A DNA stretch of 32,301 nucleotides from Candidatus Saccharimonadota bacterium (lineage in GTDB: Bacteria > Patescibacteriota > Saccharimonadia > Saccharimonadales > JACOTW01): the NCBI GenBank assembly GCA_016178135.1, contig JACOTW010000001.1, positions 64,228 to 96,528 on the forward strand, given 5' to 3'. This document shows positions 1 through 8,778 of this stretch, piece by piece. A model generated the notes under the pieces. That model was not told the origin of the DNA. It ran no database searches and saw only the letters and a list, made by a program, of their open reading frames with translations. The translations under genes and the position numbers were made by a program. Within the stretch, counting starts at the first letter, position 1. Each line of letters begins with the position of its first letter.

Positions 1-124
1 CCTCAGAGTCGAAGACAAACGGTTTTTCTTCTCTCAATGTAGCTACTGCTACCTCTCCTTCAGCCAAACCACTCCCAACTCGAGCTGATTTAGCCTGGGA
101 ACGGGCGATTTTGCGTAAGTCCAG
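1..124. repeat. Family-1 palindromic element (copy 1), truncated by window edge; right TIR ...GGGCGATTTTGCGTAAGTCCAG
   Basis: Shares ctcgagctgattt/cgccctgggaacgggcgattttgcgtaagtccag with the copies at 10402, 22803 and 29428; flanked by TAAA. Confidence 0.85.
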
Positions 125-758
125 TAAATTTTCGTGTTTCGTGAGGAAGTTGGCCACTGAATACGTATTCGGTTAGAATGGCAGTGGTTTCTTTTATGAG
201 ATTTGGCAGTTGTTTTTGTTCCTCATCGTTAAAGTTTGCCAGTACAAAATCGGCACCATCAATCTGCGGAGGTTTTTTGGGGCCTATACCTATACGTACT
301 CGCCCAAAATCTTCTCCGAAGTGCTGAATGATCGATTTAATGCCATTATTACCGGCATCCGTGCCCCCTACGCGAGTTCTGATTTGGCCAAATGGTATGT
401 CTAGCTCGTCATGAATAATGACGGTTGAAGCGTTGGTAATTTTGTAAAAACTAGCCACCGCCTGAACTGCTTCGCCACTAAGATTCATAAAGGTTGTGGG
501 TTTTATAGCAATGACACGAGTGTTTCCTAAGGTGCCACTCGCAAATAGACATTTGAGATCTTTTTTTTCAATCCATTCTGTTAAGTCCGTTATTTTGGCG
601 AATGAATCAATACAGGCGAAGCCAATGTTATGACGCGTATCTTCGTATTGCTTGCCCCTATTGCCTAACCCAACAATCATTACGGTGTTTTGCAGGCCTA
701 GTGTATAAAGTGGTTGTTTTTCTGTGCTGTCGTAAGGGTTTTTTTGAAATAATGCCAT
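90..758 (-). CDS. pth: Peptidyl-tRNA hydrolase; C-terminal residues TGLTQNRPFPG encoded by the family-1 element
   Basis: VGLGNRGKQYEDTRHNIGF, KPTTFMNLSGEAV and HDELDIPFGQIR motifs. Confidence 0.95.
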   Translation of the reverse strand: MALFQKNPYDSTEKQPLYTLGLQNTVMIVGLGNRGKQYEDTRHNIGFACIDSFAKITDLTEWIEKKDLKCLFASGTLGNTRVIAIKPTTFMNLSGEAVQAVASFYKITNASTVIIHDELDIPFGQIRTRVGGTDAGNNGIKSIIQHFGEDFGRVRIGIGPKKPPQIDGADFVLANFNDEEQKQLPNLIKETTAILTEYVFSGQLPHETRKFTGLTQNRPFPG

Positions 759-762
759 ATAT

Positions 763-2151
763 TTAGGATATCTTATCTTCGTGCTCGCGTCGCCGAATTT
801 CGCGGTTTCGTTCCTTGGTGGGACTTACGCCGTGTTTGTGTGTTTCATGTTTTTCAAAAAACCAGAACTTAATGGGCGTTCCATCAAATCCAAAGGCTTC
901 ACGCAACTCTCTCTCCATAAAACGCTTATAACTCCAGTGTAAAAACTTGGTATGAGCGCCATAAACTTTAAAATTAATCGGACTATCTTCTTCTTGGATG
1001 ATGTAATTGAGCTTTGGCATGCGGTTCTTGAGTCCGGCGGGCGGATGTTTATCAACTGTTTCACGCAACCACCGATTAAGATCGCGTGTTTTTATAGAAG
1101 TTTGGCGTTTATCGACAATGTCTAGCAATAGATCAAATAACTTAGTAACGTTTTGGCCGGAAACCGAGCTGGTGAAGATTAGCGGTGCCCACGGTACGAA
1201 ATCGTAGTTATTAACAATTTGTGGCGCTAGAGAATCTCTTGTAAAAGCATCTTTGTCTAGACTATCCCATTTACTAACCACCAAAATCAACCCTTTACCG
1301 GCTTCTTTTACCATGCCAGCAATTTTTTGGTCTAGAGTAACATGCAGCTCGTTGGCATCCATTAATAGCAAACAAACATCGGATTGTTCAATAGCGGCTA
1401 GGCTACGTATAACACTAAAGCGTTCTATGCCTTGTCCGATTTTACCGGCGCGTCGAATCCCAGCAGTGTCCATTAGCTCAATTTCCTTGCTCTTATAGCG
1501 AACAATAGTGCGATTAACGTCTCTGGTGGTGCCAGCCCGGTCGGCTACGATAGCTTGTTGTTTTTTGGCCAGAGCATTAAATAAGGCGGACTTACCAACG
1601 TTTGGGCGTCCCAGGATTGCCAGATGCATACGGTCGTTTGCTTCGTATTCGGTCATGTGCGGAATAGCTAGGGTTAGTTGGTCCAAAAGGTCTTCTATGC
1701 CCCTATTCTGGGTTGTGCTGGTGAGAATAATAGGCTTAATGCCAAGTCGTTGATAATCTTCGGGTATAGCCTTAAGCTTTTTATCAAATTTGTTAACTAC
1801 TAAAAATACTGGTTTACGGGTTTTTAGGGCCATTTTAGCTACGCGACGGTCTTCGTCTGTTATTAACGCATCAGCTTCAATAACAACCCAAATAACATCA
1901 GCACTATCGGCGGCCTGTTGGATTTGTTCCTGAATAGTGAACTCAAAATCGTCTTCGGCATCTTTGATACCGGCGGTGTCGATAAGCCAAAAATGTTGAC
2001 CATTATAATCAGCCTTGGCCCAAATACTATCACGAGTCGTACCGGCTTCTTGGGCTACAATTGCCTCTCGGTGATCTAAAATCGCATTGAATAAACTGGA
2101 CTTACCTACGTTAGCTCGTCCGACAATGGCGACAATTGGTAATTTCTTCAT
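763..2151 (-). CDS. der: Ribosome biogenesis GTPase Der (EngA), two GTPase domains
   Basis: Two G1 motifs (GRANVGKSSLFN, GRPNVGKSALFN) and a C-terminal KH-like domain. Confidence 0.97.
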   Translation of the reverse strand: MKKLPIVAIVGRANVGKSSLFNAILDHREAIVAQEAGTTRDSIWAKADYNGQHFWLIDTAGIKDAEDDFEFTIQEQIQQAADSADVIWVVIEADALITDEDRRVAKMALKTRKPVFLVVNKFDKKLKAIPEDYQRLGIKPIILTSTTQNRGIEDLLDQLTLAIPHMTEYEANDRMHLAILGRPNVGKSALFNALAKKQQAIVADRAGTTRDVNRTIVRYKSKEIELMDTAGIRRAGKIGQGIERFSVIRSLAAIEQSDVCLLLMDANELHVTLDQKIAGMVKEAGKGLILVVSKWDSLDKDAFTRDSLAPQIVNNYDFVPWAPLIFTSSVSGQNVTKLFDLLLDIVDKRQTSIKTRDLNRWLRETVDKHPPAGLKNRMPKLNYIIQEEDSPINFKVYGAHTKFLHWSYKRFMERELREAFGFDGTPIKFWFFEKHETHKHGVSPTKERNREIRRREHEDKIS

Positions 2152-2180
2152 CTAGTATAGGATAACACGAACAATTCACA

Positions 2181-2196
2181 GGACTTACGTAAGTCC
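2181..2196. repeat. Minimal fused family-1 ends (GGACTTACGTAAGTCC perfect palindrome)
   Basis: Both 8-bp ends of the family-1 TIR joined head-to-head, followed by AG|TTAA. Confidence 0.6.
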
Positions 2197-2198
2197 AG

Positions 2199-3020
2199 TT
2201 AATTGGCGGCTTGATAGTTACCACTTGATAAAAGTCCAAGTTTATAAGGGCCAAAATGGGTGCGGTGGAGCTTGATTACCCTATAGCCTAAGTGTTCGAA
2301 AGTACGTCGGATTTGGCGGTTTCTGCCCTCTTGCATGATGACTTTCCATTCTTTGCGTTGATTATTGATTAAGTCCAGCGCCAGTGTACTTAGCCCATCT
2401 TCTAGCAATACTCCCTGCTGGGTTATTTTTTGAAAATCGGCTTGACCTAGGTCTTTATTAAGGGCTATCTTGTACTTTTTGATTTTTTCAAACTTGGGAT
2501 GCGTAAGCTCATAAGCAAGTTGTCCATCATTTGTAAGTAGCAATAGGCCGGATGAATTTTTATCAAGTCGTCCTACGGGCTTGAGATGATGAAGATTTGC
2601 TGGCAATAAGTTATAAATGGTCTGATTTCCTTGGCTGTTCCGAGAACAAACGTAGCCAACCGGTTTATTTAGCAGGATGGTTTGATATTTGACATTAGGT
2701 GTACTGGACTTATGTAAAACTCCCCCATTCCCAGATCGAATTCTATCGACTGTAAACGGTTTTTCGTCTCTTGATGTAGCTAAGGCTATCCGTCCTTCAG
2801 GTAAAACTGTTTTCGCTGGATATAATTCACTCTGGGAACCGACGATTATGCGTAAGTCGATTATATCCCGATTGTCAAGTGTTACGGTGTCGTCCAAATT
2901 AATTTCTTGTCCTAGGTGCGCGACGCTATTATTGACACTTACTCGGCCTTGACGAATAGCCTCATCAGCCACACGCCTACCCATACCCGTAGTTTGTGCC
3001 AAAAATTTATTTATTCGCAT
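2199..3020 (-). CDS. RsuA/RluB-family 23S/16S rRNA pseudouridine synthase with a ~54-codon in-frame palindromic insert
   Basis: N-terminal S4 domain (RINKFLAQTTGMGRRVADEAIRQGRV); catalytic LKPVGRLDKNSSGLLLLTNDG; KPVGYVCSR. Confidence 0.93.
   Translation of the reverse strand: MRINKFLAQTTGMGRRVADEAIRQGRVSVNNSVAHLGQEINLDDTVTLDNRDIIDLRIIVGSQSELYPAKTVLPEGRIALATSRDEKPFTVDRIRSGNGGVLHKSSTPNVKYQTILLNKPVGYVCSRNSQGNQTIYNLLPANLHHLKPVGRLDKNSSGLLLLTNDGQLAYELTHPKFEKIKKYKIALNKDLGQADFQKITQQGVLLEDGLSTLALDLINNQRKEWKVIMQEGRNRQIRRTFEHLGYRVIKLHRTHFGPYKLGLLSSGNYQAAN
2704..2861. repeat. Family-1 palindromic element (copy 3), in-frame within the pseudouridine synthase gene
   Basis: ctggacttatgtaaaactcccccattcccag ... 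ctgggaaccgacgattatgcgtaagtcgat; flanks TGTA/TATA; 158+4 = 162 bp. Confidence 0.9.
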
Positions 3021-3028
3021 GTACCTAT

Positions 3029-4411
3029 TTAAGTAACACTATGCGTCGGATCAATGACTTCGCCGCTGACTGGTTTTATGGGTTCAGTAGAGGTATCTGG
3101 TATGGTATTTGACGCAATACTTTGTCCAGTTGGAGTAATTATGGCGCTCGTGGGTGGCATGGGTGCCATATCGTTACTTAGCTCTTTTTCCAGTAGCTGG
3201 TTGATGTCTGGCTTAATGTCTGGGTTATTGATGGGTTGAATGATTTTTTTGTGGTTCACCGGAACACCACCGGAATCGCTATCCTTTTTATTATTAGATG
3301 TAGTTTGACCAGCTGTAGTTGCTGGCGGGGTTGAGATAGTGTTGCTGGCCGGAGCTGTCGGTGTTGATGCTTCCATGATTTTATTAACGACGTCAGCCAG
3401 ATCATCTGGTGATGGGACTTTTTTTGTCGGGTCAGCTGGTACCTCGGAGACATTGGCTTTTTGATCGGCTGGCGCACTGACGACCTCAATATGTTGGGGT
3501 GTAACTGCGGGTGCGCTAGGTATTTCTGCTGTTTTTTGGATTACAGGATTATTGTCATTTGGCATACTGCTGATTGTTGGGTTTTGGTTTATAAATTGAT
3601 CGATTTCTTTATCTATTTCTGCTTCTTCAGCAGCGGTTGTTTGCGTTAGGGACGCATCAATTACATGTGGGTTAGTCATGGTTGGCGGTGTTGGTTGAGT
3701 GTTTAGTGGGGGTGGTTGTGTGGCGGGCGTAACTGTTTTATTTGTGTTATTGTCGTTATTTCCAACTACTGGCTGGGTTATGGGGGCTACTGTTGGGCTA
3801 GTGAAGTTTGGATGTATTTGGTCTTTTGGTTTGTTGGCTAACTGTGTTGGAGTCGTAGGATTATTTGTGGCTATATTTTCTTTGGGTAAATCTGTAGTTG
3901 TTGGCGGTGTTTGTGGTGTTAGCGTGATCGGTAAAGTGCTGGATGCGGGATCTGGCGGGGCTAAATTGCTTGGTGTTAATTGAGCCGTAGCAGATGGGCT
4001 GACGGATGAATCGCTGGCGACTGGAGTAGCACCACCGACATTATTATTGTTTAGGATTTCACGCGCTACATTGGCTACGTCTTCCAGAGTAACCTGCGAC
4101 TTGATCAGATATTTATCAGCTCCAAGTTTATCAGCACGGATTTTATCTTCTGCCTGAGAGAGTGCGGTCATTATAACGACCTTAGTGTTTCTTGTTTCAG
4201 GAGTGCTACGTAATATATCAAGCATGTCAAAACCACTAATTTTTGGCATCATAACATCAGATATAATTAGATCTGGCTTTTCTTTGACGGCCATAGCCAA
4301 GGCTTCTTCCCCATCCTGGGCAGATATAATCTCGTAACCTTCTGCCAATAGGCGCGCCTCATATATTTCGCGTAGATTATTGTCGTCTTCCACTAGCATT
4401 ATTTTTGCCAT
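3029..4411 (-). CDS. Response regulator (REC domain) with a ~330-aa Pro/Thr/Asn-rich low-complexity tail
   Basis: KIMLVEDDNNLREIYEARL, PDLIISDVMMPKISGFDML, ADKYLIKSQ; tail rich in P, T, N. Confidence 0.9.
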   Translation of the reverse strand: MAKIMLVEDDNNLREIYEARLLAEGYEIISAQDGEEALAMAVKEKPDLIISDVMMPKISGFDMLDILRSTPETRNTKVVIMTALSQAEDKIRADKLGADKYLIKSQVTLEDVANVAREILNNNNVGGATPVASDSSVSPSATAQLTPSNLAPPDPASSTLPITLTPQTPPTTTDLPKENIATNNPTTPTQLANKPKDQIHPNFTSPTVAPITQPVVGNNDNNTNKTVTPATQPPPLNTQPTPPTMTNPHVIDASLTQTTAAEEAEIDKEIDQFINQNPTISSMPNDNNPVIQKTAEIPSAPAVTPQHIEVVSAPADQKANVSEVPADPTKKVPSPDDLADVVNKIMEASTPTAPASNTISTPPATTAGQTTSNNKKDSDSGGVPVNHKKIIQPINNPDIKPDINQLLEKELSNDMAPMPPTSAIITPTGQSIASNTIPDTSTEPIKPVSGEVIDPTHSVT

Positions 4412-4528
4412 AATTAACGCCCTTTTCGCTTATTTAAAATTTTCATATTTTGCTTAGCTTAAGTTTATCCTTAATAGTGCTTATGTTTTTGTTATTATAG
4501 CATGAAATTTAAAATCAGAAATTTTCTA

Positions 4529-6280
4529 CTAGGTGATGGTTGGTGCTGGTATGTTAACTGTCTCGCCGCCCTGAAGTTGTTCTGCCGTCTGACTATCTAT
4601 CCTCGGTAAATTAATAAAAAACGTACTGCCGGAGCCAGCCTTGCTTTCTACCCAGATTCGACCACGATATAGTTCGATGATCTTACGACAAATAAAAAGT
4701 CCCAGACCCGTTCCGCCAATAGTGCGCGTTGTTGAATTATCGACGCGGTAAAATTTTTGAAATAAATGTTCTATATCTTCTTCTGGAATACCTGATCCGG
4801 TATCCTTTACATAAATCTGCACAATATCACGATCCCCAGTGAGGCCGATTGTTATTTTACCGGTTTCAGTGTATTTCACGGCGTTGTCGAATATGTTTGT
4901 AATGACTTCGCGTATGCGTTCTGGGTCAGCGTGGATGTAGTATAGTGGTTTTATGATTTTGCTACTGCCAGTTGTTGTTTCGCTTTTCATTGTGCCAGTA
5001 CCTATAACGAACTGCGTAAATAATCCTTTTTTCTCGGCTGCGAAGCGCAGTGTATCGACGAGTTGTTCTATAAAAGTGCCCATCTCTACGATTACAGGAT
5101 GGCTTACCATGCGCCCATCTTCGGCTTTGGCACTGGTTAGTAGGTCCTGAAAAAGTTGGCCAAGATGTTGAGTGCTGGCATGGGCTTTTTCAAGGTATTC
5201 TCTGGCTTTGTCATCAATCTTACTGACTTGTTCGTTCAGGGCAAGTGCTAGATAGCCTTCAATGGCTGCCACTGGAGTGCGCATTTCGTGACTAGCTGTA
5301 CTAATGAAGTCAGCACGCTGTTTTTCCTCTTCACGCTCCTTGCTTATATCTCGTAATACCGCCACAGTTCCAGCGAATTCGCTAGTTTCGGGGAGTAGAA
5401 CGGGCGAAATAACCAGTGATATAATCTGATTTTTGCCATCACGACCTACTAAATTAAAGACCTTGCTTAGGTGTTCCTTTTGGCTTAAAACCGTCGAGAA
5501 AGGATCCTGCTCCTTGGTTAGCTCTTTGCCATCCTCGGTCATGAGTTTTGTAACTAGGCGGACATCAATACCGGTTGCTTCTTCAATTTTCCACTGAGTC
5601 ATGACTGAAGCCGAAGGATTTATTAGGGTGATGTTGCCCTGAGTGTTGGTTACTATGATGCCATCAGCTATGGATTGTATCAGGATTTCTGCCTGCTGTT
5701 GATTACTACGGAGTTGACCGGTTAGTTTGCTAACTTGCTGGCTTTCTTGGTCAATGTATTGAGTTCGACAGATAAAATAGCTCGCTAAACTAATCAAAAA
5801 AGACCCAACCAAGACACCTATACTAAATTTATCAAAAGCTTGCCGGCTCTCTACGTTGCCTGTTGTTGTCAAGATGGAATAAAGTAAAACTATAAAGACA
5901 GCAGCTATTAGAGGATATTGACCAAAAATACCAGTAGCCAGTATGATAGACGCCCAAGCAATTAGGTACCATGAATGAAACCCGCCAGTGTTATGCACAA
6001 GGCTTATGACCCCGAGAGTTACGATCATGGTGCTTACTAAACATGCAAACCATGCTCCTTTGAGTACGGCATAACGTTTAAAAAAGAACAAGCCATACAG
6101 AAATTGAAGCGCCGATAGAATGCCCGTAACGAATGATAGGCCCAGTGTAACCCTGACTTCGCTTACAAACGATATGTGAGAGAATATGTTGGCAGCAATT
6201 ACTCCAACCAAAAAAATAAGACTAGAAAACGTCAAAAGCCGGTTGTACCAGTAGTAATATTTCTCATTAACTAACTGCAT
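4529..6280 (-). CDS. Membrane PAS-containing sensor histidine kinase
   Basis: N-terminal TM helices; H-box STASHEMRTPVAAIEGYL; N-box ITNIFDNAVKYTE; GTGLGLFICRKIIE. Confidence 0.95.
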   Translation of the reverse strand: MQLVNEKYYYWYNRLLTFSSLIFLVGVIAANIFSHISFVSEVRVTLGLSFVTGILSALQFLYGLFFFKRYAVLKGAWFACLVSTMIVTLGVISLVHNTGGFHSWYLIAWASIILATGIFGQYPLIAAVFIVLLYSILTTTGNVESRQAFDKFSIGVLVGSFLISLASYFICRTQYIDQESQQVSKLTGQLRSNQQQAEILIQSIADGIIVTNTQGNITLINPSASVMTQWKIEEATGIDVRLVTKLMTEDGKELTKEQDPFSTVLSQKEHLSKVFNLVGRDGKNQIISLVISPVLLPETSEFAGTVAVLRDISKEREEEKQRADFISTASHEMRTPVAAIEGYLALALNEQVSKIDDKAREYLEKAHASTQHLGQLFQDLLTSAKAEDGRMVSHPVIVEMGTFIEQLVDTLRFAAEKKGLFTQFVIGTGTMKSETTTGSSKIIKPLYYIHADPERIREVITNIFDNAVKYTETGKITIGLTGDRDIVQIYVKDTGSGIPEEDIEHLFQKFYRVDNSTTRTIGGTGLGLFICRKIIELYRGRIWVESKAGSGSTFFINLPRIDSQTAEQLQGGETVNIPAPTIT

Positions 6281-6369
6281 AGATTTTATATAGTATACGG
6301 TAAGCGTAAGCGGATCGCTAGTACAATCTATACTTACCGCCCCTGTTGTGTTACAATTTAGACAATTAC

Positions 6370-6410
6370 GGTCCCTTAGCTTAGCGGTATATTCTCATCC
6401 AGAAGATCAC
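6370..6410 (+). pseudogene. Degenerate tRNA-Glu-like remnant
   Basis: ggtcccttagcttagcggta...tctcatccagaagatcacgg resembles the intact tRNA-Glu at 6546; preceded by the same acaatt-(ga-caa)-ttacgg leader. Confidence 0.65.
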
Positions 6411-6545
6411 GGATGAAAAATGCCAGTGGCATTTTGCAAGGCCGGAGCCACGACGGTGGCGAGGCGGGGTCGACCAATTCGCCAGCAGGCGAATATGGGT
6501 GACCGAATCCCGCATTCGAACCCGCTCGTTGTACAATTAAATTAC

Positions 6546-6622
6546 GGCCCCTTCGTCTAGCGGTTTAGGATATCTGGTTCTCATCCAGAAGATCGCGGGT
6601 TCGAATCCCGCAGGGGTCACCA
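6546..6622 (+). tRNA. tRNA-Glu (CTC anticodon), CCA encoded
   Basis: Acceptor ggcccct/aggggtc; anticodon loop TTCTCAT; T arm gcggg-ttcgaat-cccgc; CCA end. Confidence 0.93.
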
Positions 6623-6638
6623 AAAGCCAAGAAAGCTA

Positions 6639-6801
6639 AGGGACTGTCTCCTGACAGAAAAAGTGCTTGCCCAATTCGATTATGATCGCCAAAGTTACCT
6701 GGAGTTCGTTGCCGACTATGAAGAAAACAAACAAATGCTAGATGAGCTAAAGTACGAACTAGCAAATTTGTGATTCCCCCATCTGTTGAGGGACAGTCCC
6801 T
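6639..6801. repeat. Inverted repeat pair (agggactgtctcctgacag / ctgttgagggacagtccct) enclosing a short coding-like stretch
   Basis: Arms at 6639-6656 and 6783-6801 are near-complementary. Confidence 0.65.
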
Positions 6802-6817
6802 CGGTTACATCATGGAC

Positions 6818-6861
6818 GATTTTGCGTAAGTCGAGTATATGTCTGGGAACCTAGGTTCCAG
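6818..6861. repeat. Partial family-1 fragments (gattttgcgtaagtcgag|tata plus ctgggaacctaggttccag palindrome)
   Basis: Matches the family-1 right TIR and its inner CTGGGAAC motif. Confidence 0.6.
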
Positions 6862-6989
6862 TTCGTGTAGGGTATGTTCGACCCGACCAATAACGAAATT
6901 ATTAGGCTAACTGAATCCTGTTAGAGCGCGTTGCTCAGGGTAGTTTGTGAGACATAGCCCACCAGTTTGATAATCATAACTCAAGCATA

Positions 6990-7685
6990 TCAGACAGATT
7001 TAGCAGCGAGAATTGCAAATCTCGCAGGGGACATGCTGTAACGGGCAAAGTCTTTGCTGTGTGCTTCATTCATTCCTTCTTGCGTGACTGGACATTCATC
7101 TAAGCTGACGATCCTAAGTCCTGCTTTTGACAATGTGGTTACATAAGTACCTAGCGTTCTGTAAAAATAGGTTTCACTGCCACCCCAGGGCGTATCCACC
7201 TCACGCAGTCCTTCCTGAAAGTATTTATCAAATCCATCACTAACACCGTATCTAGTAGGGTGAACATCTAGCAAGAAGAACATACCGTCTCCCCGCAGAG
7301 CAAGGGCTACTTTTCCGCAAAGCGTTGCAAGTTCAGTATTATCTAAATATCTTAGGCTAAGTTGAGCTGACACAATATCTAATGAAGCGTCTTCTAGTTC
7401 AATATCTTGTATTTTTTGTTCAATAAATCTTGCTTGGGGGAAGCGGTTGCTTGATAGTTCAACGCTTTTATGGTCAGGGTCTACCCCAGTTACATTAGCT
7501 TCAACTGCACCTCTGGCAATGTGGTAGCCTATGACCCTTCCTGAACCACTCCCAATATCTAGTATTTTAGTAGAGTCACTATATGCACTTGCTGGAATGG
7601 CGCGGTCTAATGCAGGTCGCTCAATAAACCGCCAACTATAAGAGCCTTCCGCAAAGGCAGCATAGGCTTCACTTCTCTCTGACAT
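6990..7685 (-). CDS. SAM-dependent methyltransferase (class I)
   Basis: ILDIGSGSGRVIGYHIARG motif I; GVDPDH; LDIVSAQLSLRYL. Confidence 0.85.
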   Translation of the reverse strand: MSERSEAYAAFAEGSYSWRFIERPALDRAIPASAYSDSTKILDIGSGSGRVIGYHIARGAVEANVTGVDPDHKSVELSSNRFPQARFIEQKIQDIELEDASLDIVSAQLSLRYLDNTELATLCGKVALALRGDGMFFLLDVHPTRYGVSDGFDKYFQEGLREVDTPWGGSETYFYRTLGTYVTTLSKAGLRIVSLDECPVTQEGMNEAHSKDFARYSMSPARFAILAAKSV

Positions 7686-7839
7686 GATGCTATTCTACCA
7701 CGCCCGATAGGGTGCATTTCCAGACGTTTGGACAAGGTTATTAGTTTAAGCTGATGATTAACCCGTCCCCATGGCTAATGCCGTTCTGCCCTGTTATTAT
7801 TAAAAATGAAAAAAGCAATTATTTGAAAGTGAATAGCTC

Positions 7840-8280
7840 ATGGCATTAGTAATAAACCCAGATATTGAAATCAAAGACTCTCCTATTCAAGGCAAGGGCT
7901 TGTTTACCAAAGTATCTATTAAAAAAGGTGATGTTATCTGGGTTTCTAAAGGTGAAGAGCCGTATGAAGAAAAATTATATACTGACGAAGAATTCAAGGA
8001 GTTTCAAAAGTGGTGCATAGAGAATGGAAAAGAATGGGACGCAGTAGCCAATGGTGATGGAACACACACGGCTGCAATTTCTGACAGAGATAAGCACCCT
8101 TCTAACTACGGCAACCATAGTTGTGATCCAAACCTAGATAAAAACCATATTGCATTACGTGATATTGAAGCTGGGGAAGAGCTGACCATTGACTATGCTC
8201 AGTTTTCAACAAAAGATTGGGAAATGAAGTGTAACTGTGGAGCAAAAAATTGCAAAGGAATTGTTAGAGGATCACTGTGA
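7840..8280 (+). CDS. SET domain protein (putative lysine methyltransferase)
   Basis: IKDSPIQGKGLFTKVSIKKGDVIW; NYGNHSCDPN; IEAGEELTIDYAQ; post-SET-like CNCGAKNCKG. Confidence 0.88.
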   Translation: MALVINPDIEIKDSPIQGKGLFTKVSIKKGDVIWVSKGEEPYEEKLYTDEEFKEFQKWCIENGKEWDAVANGDGTHTAAISDRDKHPSNYGNHSCDPNLDKNHIALRDIEAGEELTIDYAQFSTKDWEMKCNCGAKNCKGIVRGSL

Positions 8281-8768
8281 TTATTCAGATAGATGGTATA
8301 TCAGGGACTGGCAAAACAACCGCTGCTGAAGAACTTATTAAGCGAGGATACGCTGCCCTTGATGCTGATGAAGCATTTGGCTACTATGGAAACCCTGAAA
8401 CGGGTGAACCGACTTATGAGCAAACCCAACATAATTGGATTTGGGACCTCAATAAGGTTAAGTCATTGGCAAAGTCGTCAGAAGATACCACTATTTTTGT
8501 TTGTGGGGGTGCGATGAACCAGGATAGGGTCAGAGGTGTCTTTGATAAACGGTTTACACTGGTAGTTGATGACGACACTATGCGTCATCGACTCATGACT
8601 CGAACAAATAACGACTTCGGCAAGCATCCAGATGACCTTGCACGACAACTTGAGTGGAATAAAGGAGCTACCGAATACGCAACGAGCATAGGAGCAATAG
8701 TAATTGATGCGACCAAACCGATTGAACAGGTTGTAGATAATATTTTGGCTGAATCAGGAATTAAATAA
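8277..8768 (+). CDS. P-loop NTPase / small-molecule kinase-like protein
   Basis: Walker A GISGTGKTT near the N-terminus; adenylate/shikimate kinase-like length; GTGA overlap with upstream stop. Confidence 0.75.
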   Translation: MIIQIDGISGTGKTTAAEELIKRGYAALDADEAFGYYGNPETGEPTYEQTQHNWIWDLNKVKSLAKSSEDTTIFVCGGAMNQDRVRGVFDKRFTLVVDDDTMRHRLMTRTNNDFGKHPDDLARQLEWNKGATEYATSIGAIVIDATKPIEQVVDNILAESGIK

Positions 8769-8778
8769 CATGAGCGAT
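8751..8778 (+). repeat. Direct repeat flanking the NUDIX gene (left)
   Basis: gaatcaggaattaaataacatgagcgat, 25/28 identical to 9304-9331. Confidence 0.8.

Noticed and set aside
825-1753. Several ORFs overlapping der (825-1064 -, 1007-1207 +, 1253-1498 +, 1508-1753 +)
   Set aside because: They lie out of frame or antisense within a well-supported der gene, with no recognisable domain.
3699-3983. 94-aa Gly/Val-rich ORF on + strand
   Set aside because: Antisense of the Pro/Thr-rich low-complexity tail of the response regulator; composition artefact.
6565-6765. 66-aa minus-strand ORF with CGIRTRDLLDE
   Set aside because: GIRTRDLLDE is the classic spurious antisense translation of a tRNA gene, here tRNA-Glu.
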